This document shows positions 6,863-14,258 of a stretch of 28,012 bases of DNA, piece after piece (within the stretch, counting starts at the first letter, position 1; every line of letters begins with the position of its first letter). This DNA is from DASPJL01 sp035628645 (GTDB lineage Bacteria > Bacteroidota > Bacteroidia > Cytophagales > Cyclobacteriaceae). Location: the NCBI GenBank assembly GCA_035628645.1, contig DASPJL010000130.1, forward strand, positions 1 to 28,012, given 5' to 3'. A program made the translations under genes and the position numbers. Below the pieces are notes generated by a model. The model did no database searches. It was given only the letters and a program-made list of their open reading frames with translations, and had not been told where the DNA came from.

Positions 6863-8560
6863 TCAGTCTCCCTTATATTCTTTCAAATAAACTTTAAAAA
6901 CTGTTCCTTCATTTATTCTGCTATCCACTTCTATCTTTCCCTGATTTCTTTCAACCATTGTTTTAATCAGGTATAAGCCGATTCCTTTTCCAGATGCCTT
7001 TTTGGTAAATCTTGTAAATGGTTTGAATAATTTTGACTTAAATCTGCTCAAGTCCATTCCAATTCCGGTATCACTGATTTCTAACACAGTATAATCATTC
7101 TCCTTTCTCGTGGTAAGGTTAATGGTGAGTTTCTTATTTTCATTGTGATACTTAATAGCATTACTCACCAAATTTCTTATGATACTCAGTAAAAAAGATT
7201 CCAGGTATTGGACAGAGGGCGCCAGAGAAAAATCATGTTCGATCTTTCCACTTATCTTTTCCAGCTCTGGCGACCATTCCTCTACAATATGCCTAAGGAT
7301 TTTATCAAAATGAATGAGGGCGCTTTTTGAACGATTGCTTTGAACTTCAATTACATCTACAAGGCCATTGATGGTTTCATCCAAACGATTAACTGAGGTG
7401 GATATAATATTTAACAGTTCAGCCTTCCTGGCAGGATCTTCTGTCTTATTAACAAAAGTTAATAAGGTTTGAATGTTAATAACAGGAGACTTTAAATCAT
7501 GCGCCGCTGCAAAAACAAAGGTATCCAGCAGATCATTGACCCTTACCAGCTCCTCATTTTTACTTCCAATGTCTTCCAATGCAGTTTTTTGATCATGAAT
7601 ATCGGTAGCCGTTCCGATCCAAAGGGTAATATCGCCTTTTTCATCTCTTATAGGTACTGCCCGGTTAAGGTGCCAGCGATAAGCCCCATCAGAACCTCTT
7701 CTATACCGGTTTTCGACTTCAAATATTTTTCCTGTTTCAAGAGACTGATTGTATTTCTCCAAAGTATTTTGCAGGTCGTCGGGATGAATTACCGATTTCC
7801 ACCCGTCATTTTTGGATTCATTAAAACTAAGTTCTGAAAACTCATACCATCTTTGGTTGTAAAAGTTTACTTCACCTTTAGGAAGATTCGTCCAGGAGAT
7901 TTGCGGAATACTTTCCAGCATGAACCGGAAAAGAGCCAGACTTTCATTTTCCGCTTTCTCCTTTTTTAATTCATCATTCTTTCTTTCAATGACTTCATTT
8001 TGATGTTCTATGTGTGTCTGGATCTTTTGAATTTCTTTTTCAGCGGAAACGTCGGTAATAATTACTCCTAATATGGGTATGGATTCTATTTTAAAGGCAT
8101 TTGTTGCAATACTAAAATGGCATTGCGTTTCATTGATATCCTGAAGTAAAACTTCACCTTTACTTTTTCCTGACCATCCTTTTTTTAATAGGCTTTGAAC
8201 TGTTTCTACATTCTCAAAAGATATAAAATCAAAAAAGGATGCTCCAATAACTTTTTCAAGAGGATATTTTATAAAATTTGCAAAACACGCGTTAGAATAG
8301 ACTATAACCCCTTGATCGTTCAGCATTATAGCGCCTTCGTTCATTTCTTCAATTAAGATGCGATAGCTGTCATCTGCACCTTTAAGGGTATATACCTGGG
8401 AACCATTTGGGCCATGTACCGCCAATGCATCTACCTCTCCCGATCTGATGGCTTCAATTACATCCTGGGCCTCCTGTAACTGTTCCCTCAGTTCGTTTAT
8501 TTCCTCTATAAGTTGCTTTTCAGTTGTTTCTCTTTCAGTGTTAAAATTGCTGTCCATCAT
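6863..8560 (-). CDS. PAS-domain sensor histidine kinase of the kai operon
   Basis: This 565-aa cytoplasmic kinase has no membrane span. An N-terminal coiled coil and EAIRSGEVDAL linker (about 10-60) are followed by a first PAS domain (about 65-175), a second coiled coil (175-210) and a second PAS-PAC domain (about 211-328). A HisKA dimerisation helix follows with phospho-acceptor His354 in an HDLKSP motif. The HATPase domain shows the N-box (Asn467), DTGIGM (497-502) and GKGIGLYL (524-531). No receiver domain is attached and no response regulator lies in the window. The start overlaps the end of the second kaiB by 20 bases, so it is the last gene of the kai operon and probably receives or feeds the KaiBC signal. 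It has no KaiB-like sensor domain, unlike SasA. Either of two consecutive ATGs could be the start. Confidence 0.9.
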   Translation of the reverse strand: MMDSNFNTERETTEKQLIEEINELREQLQEAQDVIEAIRSGEVDALAVHGPNGSQVYTLKGADDSYRILIEEMNEGAIMLNDQGVIVYSNACFANFIKYPLEKVIGASFFDFISFENVETVQSLLKKGWSGKSKGEVLLQDINETQCHFSIATNAFKIESIPILGVIITDVSAEKEIQKIQTHIEHQNEVIERKNDELKKEKAENESLALFRFMLESIPQISWTNLPKGEVNFYNQRWYEFSELSFNESKNDGWKSVIHPDDLQNTLEKYNQSLETGKIFEVENRYRRGSDGAYRWHLNRAVPIRDEKGDITLWIGTATDIHDQKTALEDIGSKNEELVRVNDLLDTFVFAAAHDLKSPVINIQTLLTFVNKTEDPARKAELLNIISTSVNRLDETINGLVDVIEVQSNRSKSALIHFDKILRHIVEEWSPELEKISGKIEHDFSLAPSVQYLESFLLSIIRNLVSNAIKYHNENKKLTINLTTRKENDYTVLEISDTGIGMDLSRFKSKLFKPFTRFTKKASGKGIGLYLIKTMVERNQGKIEVDSRINEGTVFKVYLKEYKGD

Positions 8561-8891
8561 ACTTATGTCCCAAATTTAAGCCCGAGAGCACTTTTTGTAT
8601 ATTTGACATGTCCCCGATTAATCTTTTTACCGGAAGGGGATTCTTTTTAATCAAAGTCGGTGCCGCTATAATTTGTTCTTCTTCTGCAAGATGTGGTTGC
8701 TGGTATATATCAATTACTTCCAATGAATAGTTATTTGAAAGATAAGTTTCACAAATTTTTTTTACATTTTGTACAGCCCTTGTTGATTTTGGAGTTATTC
8801 CGGTTACAAATAAACGCAGCATATATTTTTGCTCATCATTTTCCTGAATATATTCTTCAAATTCCACTGCTTTATTTAACTGCTTACTCAT
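8541..8891 (-). CDS. kaiB: KaiB-family protein, second copy
   Basis: This 116-aa protein has a complete KaiB core from about residue 22 (YMLRLFVTGITPKS) through the PHLAEEEQIIAAPTL segment and the IGD-S turn to NLGHKYD. KaiB is the fold-switching partner that binds the KaiC CI ring in its thioredoxin-like state. Compared with the first copy it has a 20-residue charged N-terminal extension and a changed central stretch (IDIYQQPHL in place of VDLLKNPQL), so the two copies have diverged and may not be interchangeable. It lies 10 bases downstream of the first kaiB and overlaps the kinase gene, indicating co-translation. Confidence 0.9.
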   Translation of the reverse strand: MSKQLNKAVEFEEYIQENDEQKYMLRLFVTGITPKSTRAVQNVKKICETYLSNNYSLEVIDIYQQPHLAEEEQIIAAPTLIKKNPLPVKRLIGDMSNIQKVLSGLNLGHKYDGQQF

Positions 8892-8901
8892 TTTATTTTT
8901 T

Positions 8902-9195
8902 TTATAAACTTAGAGGACGGACATCCAACCCTACTAATACCTTCTCCTGATTGGAAAGGTCGCCTATGATCTTCCTAATGGGTTCCGGCACCTTTCTTAC
9001 TAGAGTAGGTACGGCCAAAATCTGATCTCCTTCTGCAAGCTGTGGATTTTTTAAAAGGTCTACTACTTCAATTGTATATTTCCCCTGCAAAAATTCTTCA
9101 CAGTATTTTTTTAGGTTAGAAAGTGCTGTTACGCTTTTTGGTGTTTGCCCCGCAACATAAAGCCTCAATTCCCAGGTTTTTTCTTTAACGGTCAT
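8902..9195 (-). CDS. kaiB: KaiB-family protein, first copy
   Basis: This 97-aa protein is nearly all KaiB core and close to the cyanobacterial form: LRLYVAGQTPKS, then VVDLLKNPQLAEGDQILAVPTL, then IGDLS and KVLVGLD. The length is typical of KaiB. The gene begins 14 bases after kaiC, so the two products are probably made together to form the KaiBC complex. The Lys-Asn-Pro-Gln-Leu-Ala segment and the IGDLS turn, which belong to the region that refolds in the fold switch, are kept. No KaiA gene is found in the window. Confidence 0.93.
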   Translation of the reverse strand: MTVKEKTWELRLYVAGQTPKSVTALSNLKKYCEEFLQGKYTIEVVDLLKNPQLAEGDQILAVPTLVRKVPEPIRKIIGDLSNQEKVLVGLDVRPLSL

Positions 9196-9209
9196 AATAA
9201 TAGTTAGTC

Positions 9210-10943
9210 TTATTTATTAGTGGTCTGTGAAGAATTAAAGTTATGCGGTGACTGAACAATTTCGGCCCGCCCTTTAGCTAACGCCTCTTGAATGCTTTTT
9301 TCCTCAGAGTTGATAATTTTGAGTTCTTCTTCTGTAGATTCAAACTCAGTTTGCAGTTTTGCAATATTGGCTTCCAGAATTCTTCGCTTTCTTTCCAGTT
9401 CCCTATTTTTTCTTTCAACCTCATTTTGTCCGCTTTTTATGATTACTTTTTCCTGCAAAGTATGTGAAAGGCGGGCAGAGCCTATCAATACACCATTCGG
9501 CCCTAAATGCACATCAAGAAGTTTAATTCCATTATTGGTTATCAAAAACTCCCTTACCTGATTGGAATGTCCCATACCTCTCGATTTAAGAATACTGATT
9601 CCCCTGTTTCTTTCTGCATCTCCCATAAGGTCCTGTACAAAAATCCATGTATCCATCAAAGACGATATCCCTTCTTCTGTATATTCCATTACGCCGCCTC
9701 TCGGAGTAACAAGTCCTGTAAACAAGGCTGAAATTTGGTTGACTTTAAGAAAGTCGATCAGACGGGTAAGCATTCCTCTTACGTCATTTAAAGAACCTGC
9801 TGCGAGTAAATTTGTAATAGGGTCTATAATAACGACACTCGGTTTAAATTCCTCAATCTTTTTATGAATTTCCAAAAGATGCATTTCCAGTCCATGAACA
9901 GTAGGTCTGGAGGATAATATTTGCAATAAACCTTTGTCAATAGCGGGCTGAAGATCTAATCCGATTGACTGCATATTCCTTACCAGTTGTTTTGGCGATT
10001 CTTCAAAAGCAAATAGGACACATCTTTCTCCTCTTTTGCAGGTTTCATAAGCGAAATAAGAGCCGATAGTAGTTTTGGCCGTTCCAGCAGTACCTGTTAC
10101 CAGTGTGCTCGTACCTCTATAGAAACCGCCCTTACTGAACATTTCATCAAGTCCCTGGATTCCGGAAGAAATGATTTCATTAGAAACTTCATGTTCTAAT
10201 CTAAGAGAAGTTATCGGCAAAACAGAGATTCCGTCTTGATCAATCAGAAAAGGATATTCATTTGTTCCATGAGCGCTGCCACGATATTTAACAATCCTTA
10301 ATCTTCGGGTTGAAATCTGATCAATAATCCTATGATCCAGTAAAATCACACAATCCGATACATACTCTTCCAACCCTTGACGGGTAAGGCTTGCTTCTCC
10401 CCTTTCGCCGGTAATTACTACCGTGACCCCCTTGTCCTTAAGCCACCTGAACAGCCGCCTTATCTCTGCCCTAAGAATTGCCTGATTATTTAAACCGCTA
10501 AATAATGACTCAATGGTATCAAGTACAACCCTTTTTGCCCCAATTGAATCAATGGCATATCCAAGTCTTATAAATAATCCTTCGAGATCATATTCTCCTG
10601 TTTCCTCAATTTCACTTCTTTCAACATGTACATGGTCAATTTTCAAACGTTTTTCCCTTTCTAACTGCTCAAGATCAAAGCCCAGGGAGGCAACATTGGC
10701 AGTAAGCTCTTCTTTTGTTTCTTCAAATGCCATGAATACTCCTGGCTCTCCGAATTCAGTAATACCATTTACGAGGAATTCTATGGCAAATAATGTTTTT
10801 CCGCATCCTGCTCCTCCGCAAATCAGCGTAGGGCGGCCTTTAGGCAAACCACCTTCGGTAATTTCGTCCATTCCTGGAATGCCTGTCATCGCCTTGGGAA
10901 AAGTAAAATTCTTAGAAATAGATTGTCTTTTATTGTTATTCAT
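9210..10943 (-). CDS. kaiC: KaiC, double-domain RecA-like clock ATPase/autokinase
   Basis: This 577-aa protein has two RecA/KaiC domains. CI has a Walker A at 43-50 (GGAGCGKT), catalytic Glu74-Glu75 in FEET, and a Walker B near 138-142. CII has a Walker A at 284-291 (GTAGTAKT), Glu314-Glu315 in FEES, and a Walker B near 370-374 (VVIID). The autophosphorylation site reads T422-E-E-G-I-S427-S428, aligning with Thr426, Ser431 and Thr432 of the Synechococcus protein, so the second site is Ser instead of Thr. After CII there is no clear KaiA-binding tail. Instead a charged heptad-like coiled coil runs from about 495 to 562. This resembles the KaiA-independent KaiC of Rhodobacter sphaeroides. It is the first gene of the kaiC-kaiB-kaiB-kinase operon. 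Confidence 0.93.
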   Translation of the reverse strand: MNNNKRQSISKNFTFPKAMTGIPGMDEITEGGLPKGRPTLICGGAGCGKTLFAIEFLVNGITEFGEPGVFMAFEETKEELTANVASLGFDLEQLEREKRLKIDHVHVERSEIEETGEYDLEGLFIRLGYAIDSIGAKRVVLDTIESLFSGLNNQAILRAEIRRLFRWLKDKGVTVVITGERGEASLTRQGLEEYVSDCVILLDHRIIDQISTRRLRIVKYRGSAHGTNEYPFLIDQDGISVLPITSLRLEHEVSNEIISSGIQGLDEMFSKGGFYRGTSTLVTGTAGTAKTTIGSYFAYETCKRGERCVLFAFEESPKQLVRNMQSIGLDLQPAIDKGLLQILSSRPTVHGLEMHLLEIHKKIEEFKPSVVIIDPITNLLAAGSLNDVRGMLTRLIDFLKVNQISALFTGLVTPRGGVMEYTEEGISSLMDTWIFVQDLMGDAERNRGISILKSRGMGHSNQVREFLITNNGIKLLDVHLGPNGVLIGSARLSHTLQEKVIIKSGQNEVERKNRELERKRRILEANIAKLQTEFESTEEELKIINSEEKSIQEALAKGRAEIVQSPHNFNSSQTTNK

Positions 10944-11034
10944 TAATCTTTAAAATGATGTTGTTCCTTTAACGAAGATTTTAAAAAAGTGATAACATGA
11001 ATTTTGATCAAAAAAGTAAATCGCTTTATAATTT

Positions 11035-11202
11035 ATGAAAGAAGCTCTACATAATCATATACGTTCCACTTCTATTATTGAACGCCTTATAGATCCAAAG
11101 GAAATTGGTGATTTTGTTTGTTATTTGTGCAGCAACAAATCTTCCGCAATAAATGGCGCGGCACTAAGGGCCGATGGGGGAATTGGACGGAGCGTTTTTT
11201 AG
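11035..11202 (+). pseudogene. C-terminal remnant of a short-chain dehydrogenase/reductase
   Basis: An open frame of 55 codons from an ATG at 11035 ends with IERLIDPKEIGDFVCYLCS, then SSAINGAALRADGG, followed by a stop. This is the standard end of classical SDR oxidoreductases: the helix before the last strand, then the NG-x-x-L-R-x-DGG strand. The Rossmann glycine motif and the SYK catalytic region, which should precede it by about 200 residues, are missing; upstream lies only AT-rich DNA and then kaiC on the other strand. It is therefore a decayed or deletion-truncated gene. The terminator behind it is still intact, suggesting recent loss. Confidence 0.8.
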
Positions 11203-11250
11203 ACTTTTCAATAAGGAAACGCCAGAGGCAAGAAGTTTTTTTGATATGGA

Positions 11251-11286
11251 AGCTGGGGAAGGCATAGTTCCCCAGCTTATTTTTTA
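11251..11286 (+). terminator. Rho-independent terminator
   Basis: AGCTGGGGAA (11251-11260) pairs perfectly with TTCCCCAGCT (11268-11277) around a 7-base loop, followed by TATTTTTT. The orientation serves the plus strand, that is, the truncated SDR gene. The stem may also attenuate minus-strand transcripts leaving the DinB gene, but no U-run exists on that side. Confidence 0.88.
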
Positions 11287-11295
11287 AGTGATAAA

Positions 11296-11805
11296 TTAAT
11301 TCTTTTGAATCCTCACCGTTACATTCAGTTGTCCTACGTGACGCATCGTATGCTCCGCTCCGTGGGTTAATAACCCTAGGACTGTAGAGGGAATTTGTGC
11401 CCGCCCTACGCCCCGCACAGTAGTTAGCTCCTGCTCCCTGGTGGTTTTCAGTTGTTCAATTGAAAAGTCCACCTGCTTACTGAACTTTTCAAAGAGGCTC
11501 TTCACCGAAAGGCCTTCATCGGGTGTCCCTTCCACAGAAAGAGATCGCATCTGATTTTCACTCAATAATTCTCCCCGAGCATACGTATAAAGTCTATCCA
11601 ACACCCCCGTAAGATGTTGAAGATGAAAGCCAACAGAAGCAACACCTGAAGGCTTTTCCCATAGCTTTGCCTCATCAAAATCTTCCAGTAGTGACTCTAC
11701 TTCTTCCTTTGCCTGCAAAATTACATGGGCAATCGGTTGAAGTAATGCTGGTATTTCCGGAAGAGGCCCACGAAGCCATACTTCTTTCTTATTGTTTGCG
11801 CTCAT
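11296..11805 (-). CDS. DinB-family (YfiT-like four-helix) protein
   Basis: This 169-aa protein has the DinB/YfiT four-helix-bundle character. The first metal ligand lies in VGFHLQHLTG (His61 or His64) and the other two in the C-terminal helix THGAEHTMRHVGQL (His152, His156). Family members use this three-histidine site to bind a divalent metal; some act as thiol transferases, but most are uncharacterised stress-linked enzymes. Length is normal. It is the last of a run of minus-strand genes and ends before a strong hairpin. No thiol biosynthesis gene is nearby, so the substrate is open. Confidence 0.85.
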   Translation of the reverse strand: MSANNKKEVWLRGPLPEIPALLQPIAHVILQAKEEVESLLEDFDEAKLWEKPSGVASVGFHLQHLTGVLDRLYTYARGELLSENQMRSLSVEGTPDEGLSVKSLFEKFSKQVDFSIEQLKTTREQELTTVRGVGRAQIPSTVLGLLTHGAEHTMRHVGQLNVTVRIQKN

Positions 11806-11870
11806 GTATTTGGTGTAATAGATGCTAATTTAGCGATGTGTTCACCAAAGAGCAACAAAAGCCTTCTTGA

Positions 11871-12650
11871 TTACTTGCATAGTTTATTCTCTTCTTTTGC
11901 CTCAAGGGTTTCTTTGGCAATTTTCTCCATATCCTGAACTTCGTTTAATCGTTTAACTCGTGCATCTGAAGCGCCATTTCTGAAACAATTACTCATCATA
12001 TCTTCCCAGGCTTCCCTACAATCAATACATTTATCTATAAGGTTCTTAATTTCACTGCACGGTCCTTCTTTATTGTCATTTAAACCGTACTTGGCAAAAA
12101 GGTCATCCAATCCCTCGCAATTGTCCTGTATATCTTCTTCCAAATCTTCAAATTTGTCGACCTCACAGTTATAGGCAAGCTTGTACCTTGTTTTTTCATT
12201 AATAATACCTTCGAGATAATTCATGGATTTTTTTAACTCCTCCAACTGCACTTTATGTCCGCCATCACCTCCATTCCAGCATTTATTTTCTCTTTCTGAC
12301 CGGGCATCATAGCACTTCTTACAAGACTCGAGTCGATAATTGAGGAGTATTAGGCTCACATCATTTTTAGAGCCAAATTCGCGCTCCAGGTCACTGTATC
12401 CCAATATACCTTTATCCAGGTCTTTACAATATTCATCTACTTTGGAGGAGAATCCCTCCAATGCACTCTGGTCACAATTGCTGCATTTTTTTTCTCCACT
12501 TCGAAGGGTGACACAATAGCCCGACTTACAATCAGCATTAGTTTCACAGTTTTCCAGCACTTCTTTCTGATCTTGCGCAGATACCTTTACTATAATAGAA
12601 AGAAAAACAACGATATATGAAATTGACTTAAAGTGAAATTTCCGTTTCAT
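11871..12650 (-). CDS. Secreted 16-cysteine repeat protein, unknown function
   Basis: This 259-aa protein has a signal peptide ending near Ala25 (KVSAQ). The mature chain has 16 cysteines. The N-terminal part (residues 35-59) has the EGF/Dickkopf-like pattern C-x5-C-x4-C-x9-C-x2-C with NADCKSGYC. The rest is an internal duplication: C110-x2-C113-x10-C124 followed by a W-N-G-G turn is repeated as C208-x2-C211-x10-C222 followed by F-R-N-G, each ahead of a charged helix. Even pairing suggests disulfides in the periplasm or outside the cell. It starts 46 bases after the PLP enzyme, so the two may be co-transcribed. I do not recognise the family. Confidence 0.7.
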   Translation of the reverse strand: MKRKFHFKSISYIVVFLSIIVKVSAQDQKEVLENCETNADCKSGYCVTLRSGEKKCSNCDQSALEGFSSKVDEYCKDLDKGILGYSDLEREFGSKNDVSLILLNYRLESCKKCYDARSERENKCWNGGDGGHKVQLEELKKSMNYLEGIINEKTRYKLAYNCEVDKFEDLEEDIQDNCEGLDDLFAKYGLNDNKEGPCSEIKNLIDKCIDCREAWEDMMSNCFRNGASDARVKRLNEVQDMEKIAKETLEAKEENKLCK

Positions 12651-12696
12651 AGTTTAAGATTTAAGGGTGTTAATTTTTCAGATCCAGACTTTCGAA

Positions 12697-13989
12697 TTAT
12701 GTCCTGATATTTTCTATAGCAGTCAAACAAGTCTTAACTTCCTCCTCATTATTAATAATGCAGGGCGTTAATCGTGCATATACCTCACGGTAAGGTGTGG
12801 TGCTTCCAACGATCTTTTTCTTGTAAAGCTTTTCAATGACAAGCTCCGGTGCCATGCCTGCTACTTCGAAGGTGTTGATGGCGCAGGAAAGCTTTGGATC
12901 CATGGGCGTATGAAGTTTAACGTGGCCAATCTCTTTCAGTCCGTTTTTAAGCATCGTATTTAGCTCATAGGTTCGGGCCTGGATTTTTGATTTTCCAATT
13001 TGCTGAAGAAAGTCGAAAGCAGTATTAAGAGACCAACGGTGTTCGAAAGAATGGAACCCGCCGGGAGTAAGATGATGAGCAAAAGTCACCTGTTCCTCAG
13101 GTACCAACCCAAGCCAGACACCATAGGGAAGTCCAAAAGAAGGAATAGAAGGTGTTATCATATTCCATGCATCTTTTTTTCCCCACAAAATACCCGTACC
13201 GCGGGGACCAAAAGCCCATTTATGTGTACCTGCTGCAAAAAAATCACAGCCCAGCTCCTCCATAGTTATATCTTCAATACCAAATCCATGCACGCCATCC
13301 ACACAGAAGTAAATCCTGGTGTTTTCATCACGTTGAGTGTTTATCCTTTTTACTGCAGCAGTCATTTCACGGATGGGCAGTTTTACCCCTGTGGAAGAAT
13401 GAACCCAGGTAACGGCAATAATACGGGTATTGGGTTTGATGGCTTTTGTTAGTTTCTCTACTATGGCATCAACTTCAACCAACGCAGGATCATCAAAAAG
13501 CGTGATTCTTTTTATAGATGCTTTATTTTTTTGCGCTGCATATTCAAGTGATTTTTCGGTAGAATAATGATCATGAGTTGTGGTAAGTATTTCATCTCCT
13601 TCTTTCAGTTTAAGTCCGCAATAAAGTGTGGCAAGTCCCATGGTGGTACTGTCGGTAAGTGCTATTTCCTCAGGATCGCATTTCAGATAACTTGCAGCAG
13701 CTTTTTTTACAATTTCTTCTGCGGTCATGAAATTACTTTCCCAATATTCCACAGAGTTTTCTTCAAACTGTCTGCGGTGCTTTTCTATGGCTTCCCTTAC
13801 CGGTGCCGGATGTGAAGCGAGCAGCATTTGCGCCATGTGAATCCGGTCCTTGGTAAGCACAAACTGTTCCCTTATTTGTGCCCAGTTATTTAATGAAAGA
13901 GCTTGTGACTGCCCGGATACAAATGAAGGCAATATTGAGGCTGCTCCTAGTGCAAGCCCTGTTTTTTGGAGAAATTTTCTACGTTCCAT
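12697..13989 (-). CDS. Class V aminotransferase-fold PLP enzyme with Tat-like signal
   Basis: This 430-aa protein begins ERRKFLQKTGLALGAA, a twin-arginine type leader followed by a hydrophobic stretch and a likely cleavage near residue 26. The body is a fold-type I PLP enzyme of the class V group (isopenicillin N epimerase or cysteine desulfurase-like). A GDEILTTTHDHYS segment is followed by Asp231 in the CVDGVHGFG motif, which binds the PLP nitrogen, and by Lys257 in FAAGTHKWAFGPRG, the Schiff-base lysine. It is probably exported after folding with its cofactor. The substrate is unknown; epimerase, lyase and aminotransferase activities all occur in this group. No sulfur-transfer genes are near, which argues against a desulfurase. 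Confidence 0.88.
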   Translation of the reverse strand: MERRKFLQKTGLALGAASILPSFVSGQSQALSLNNWAQIREQFVLTKDRIHMAQMLLASHPAPVREAIEKHRRQFEENSVEYWESNFMTAEEIVKKAAASYLKCDPEEIALTDSTTMGLATLYCGLKLKEGDEILTTTHDHYSTEKSLEYAAQKNKASIKRITLFDDPALVEVDAIVEKLTKAIKPNTRIIAVTWVHSSTGVKLPIREMTAAVKRINTQRDENTRIYFCVDGVHGFGIEDITMEELGCDFFAAGTHKWAFGPRGTGILWGKKDAWNMITPSIPSFGLPYGVWLGLVPEEQVTFAHHLTPGGFHSFEHRWSLNTAFDFLQQIGKSKIQARTYELNTMLKNGLKEIGHVKLHTPMDPKLSCAINTFEVAGMAPELVIEKLYKKKIVGSTTPYREVYARLTPCIINNEEEVKTCLTAIENIRT

Positions 13990-14258
13990 GAAGGTTTATC
14001 GGCAATTAAAAAAAGTAAAAAATAAAAAATGAATATTGAAAGACCAGAAGTTGTTCACTTCCCCTTACAGGCAAATCTCCTGGTTGTTTGTTCCAGGAAA
14101 ATAAATATTATGATACTGTCATTTATTAATTCGGCGGAAAATCATTCTCCCAAAAAAATAAAACCAGCCTTAATTACTGACTACCGAATTTCAAATAAAT
14201 GTACTGATTAAAAGGTAATTGTAATAGCTTAACTTGTTAGTTTAAAAAAAATAATTTG

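Noticed and set aside
6863..10943. A complete KaiABC clock
   Set aside because: No kaiA-like gene is present and the KaiC tail is a coiled coil, so a KaiA-driven oscillator is not supported.
14029..14211. 60-codon plus-strand frame between the PLP enzyme and the esterase
   Set aside because: AT-rich intergenic DNA, no signal or motif; the composition is random.
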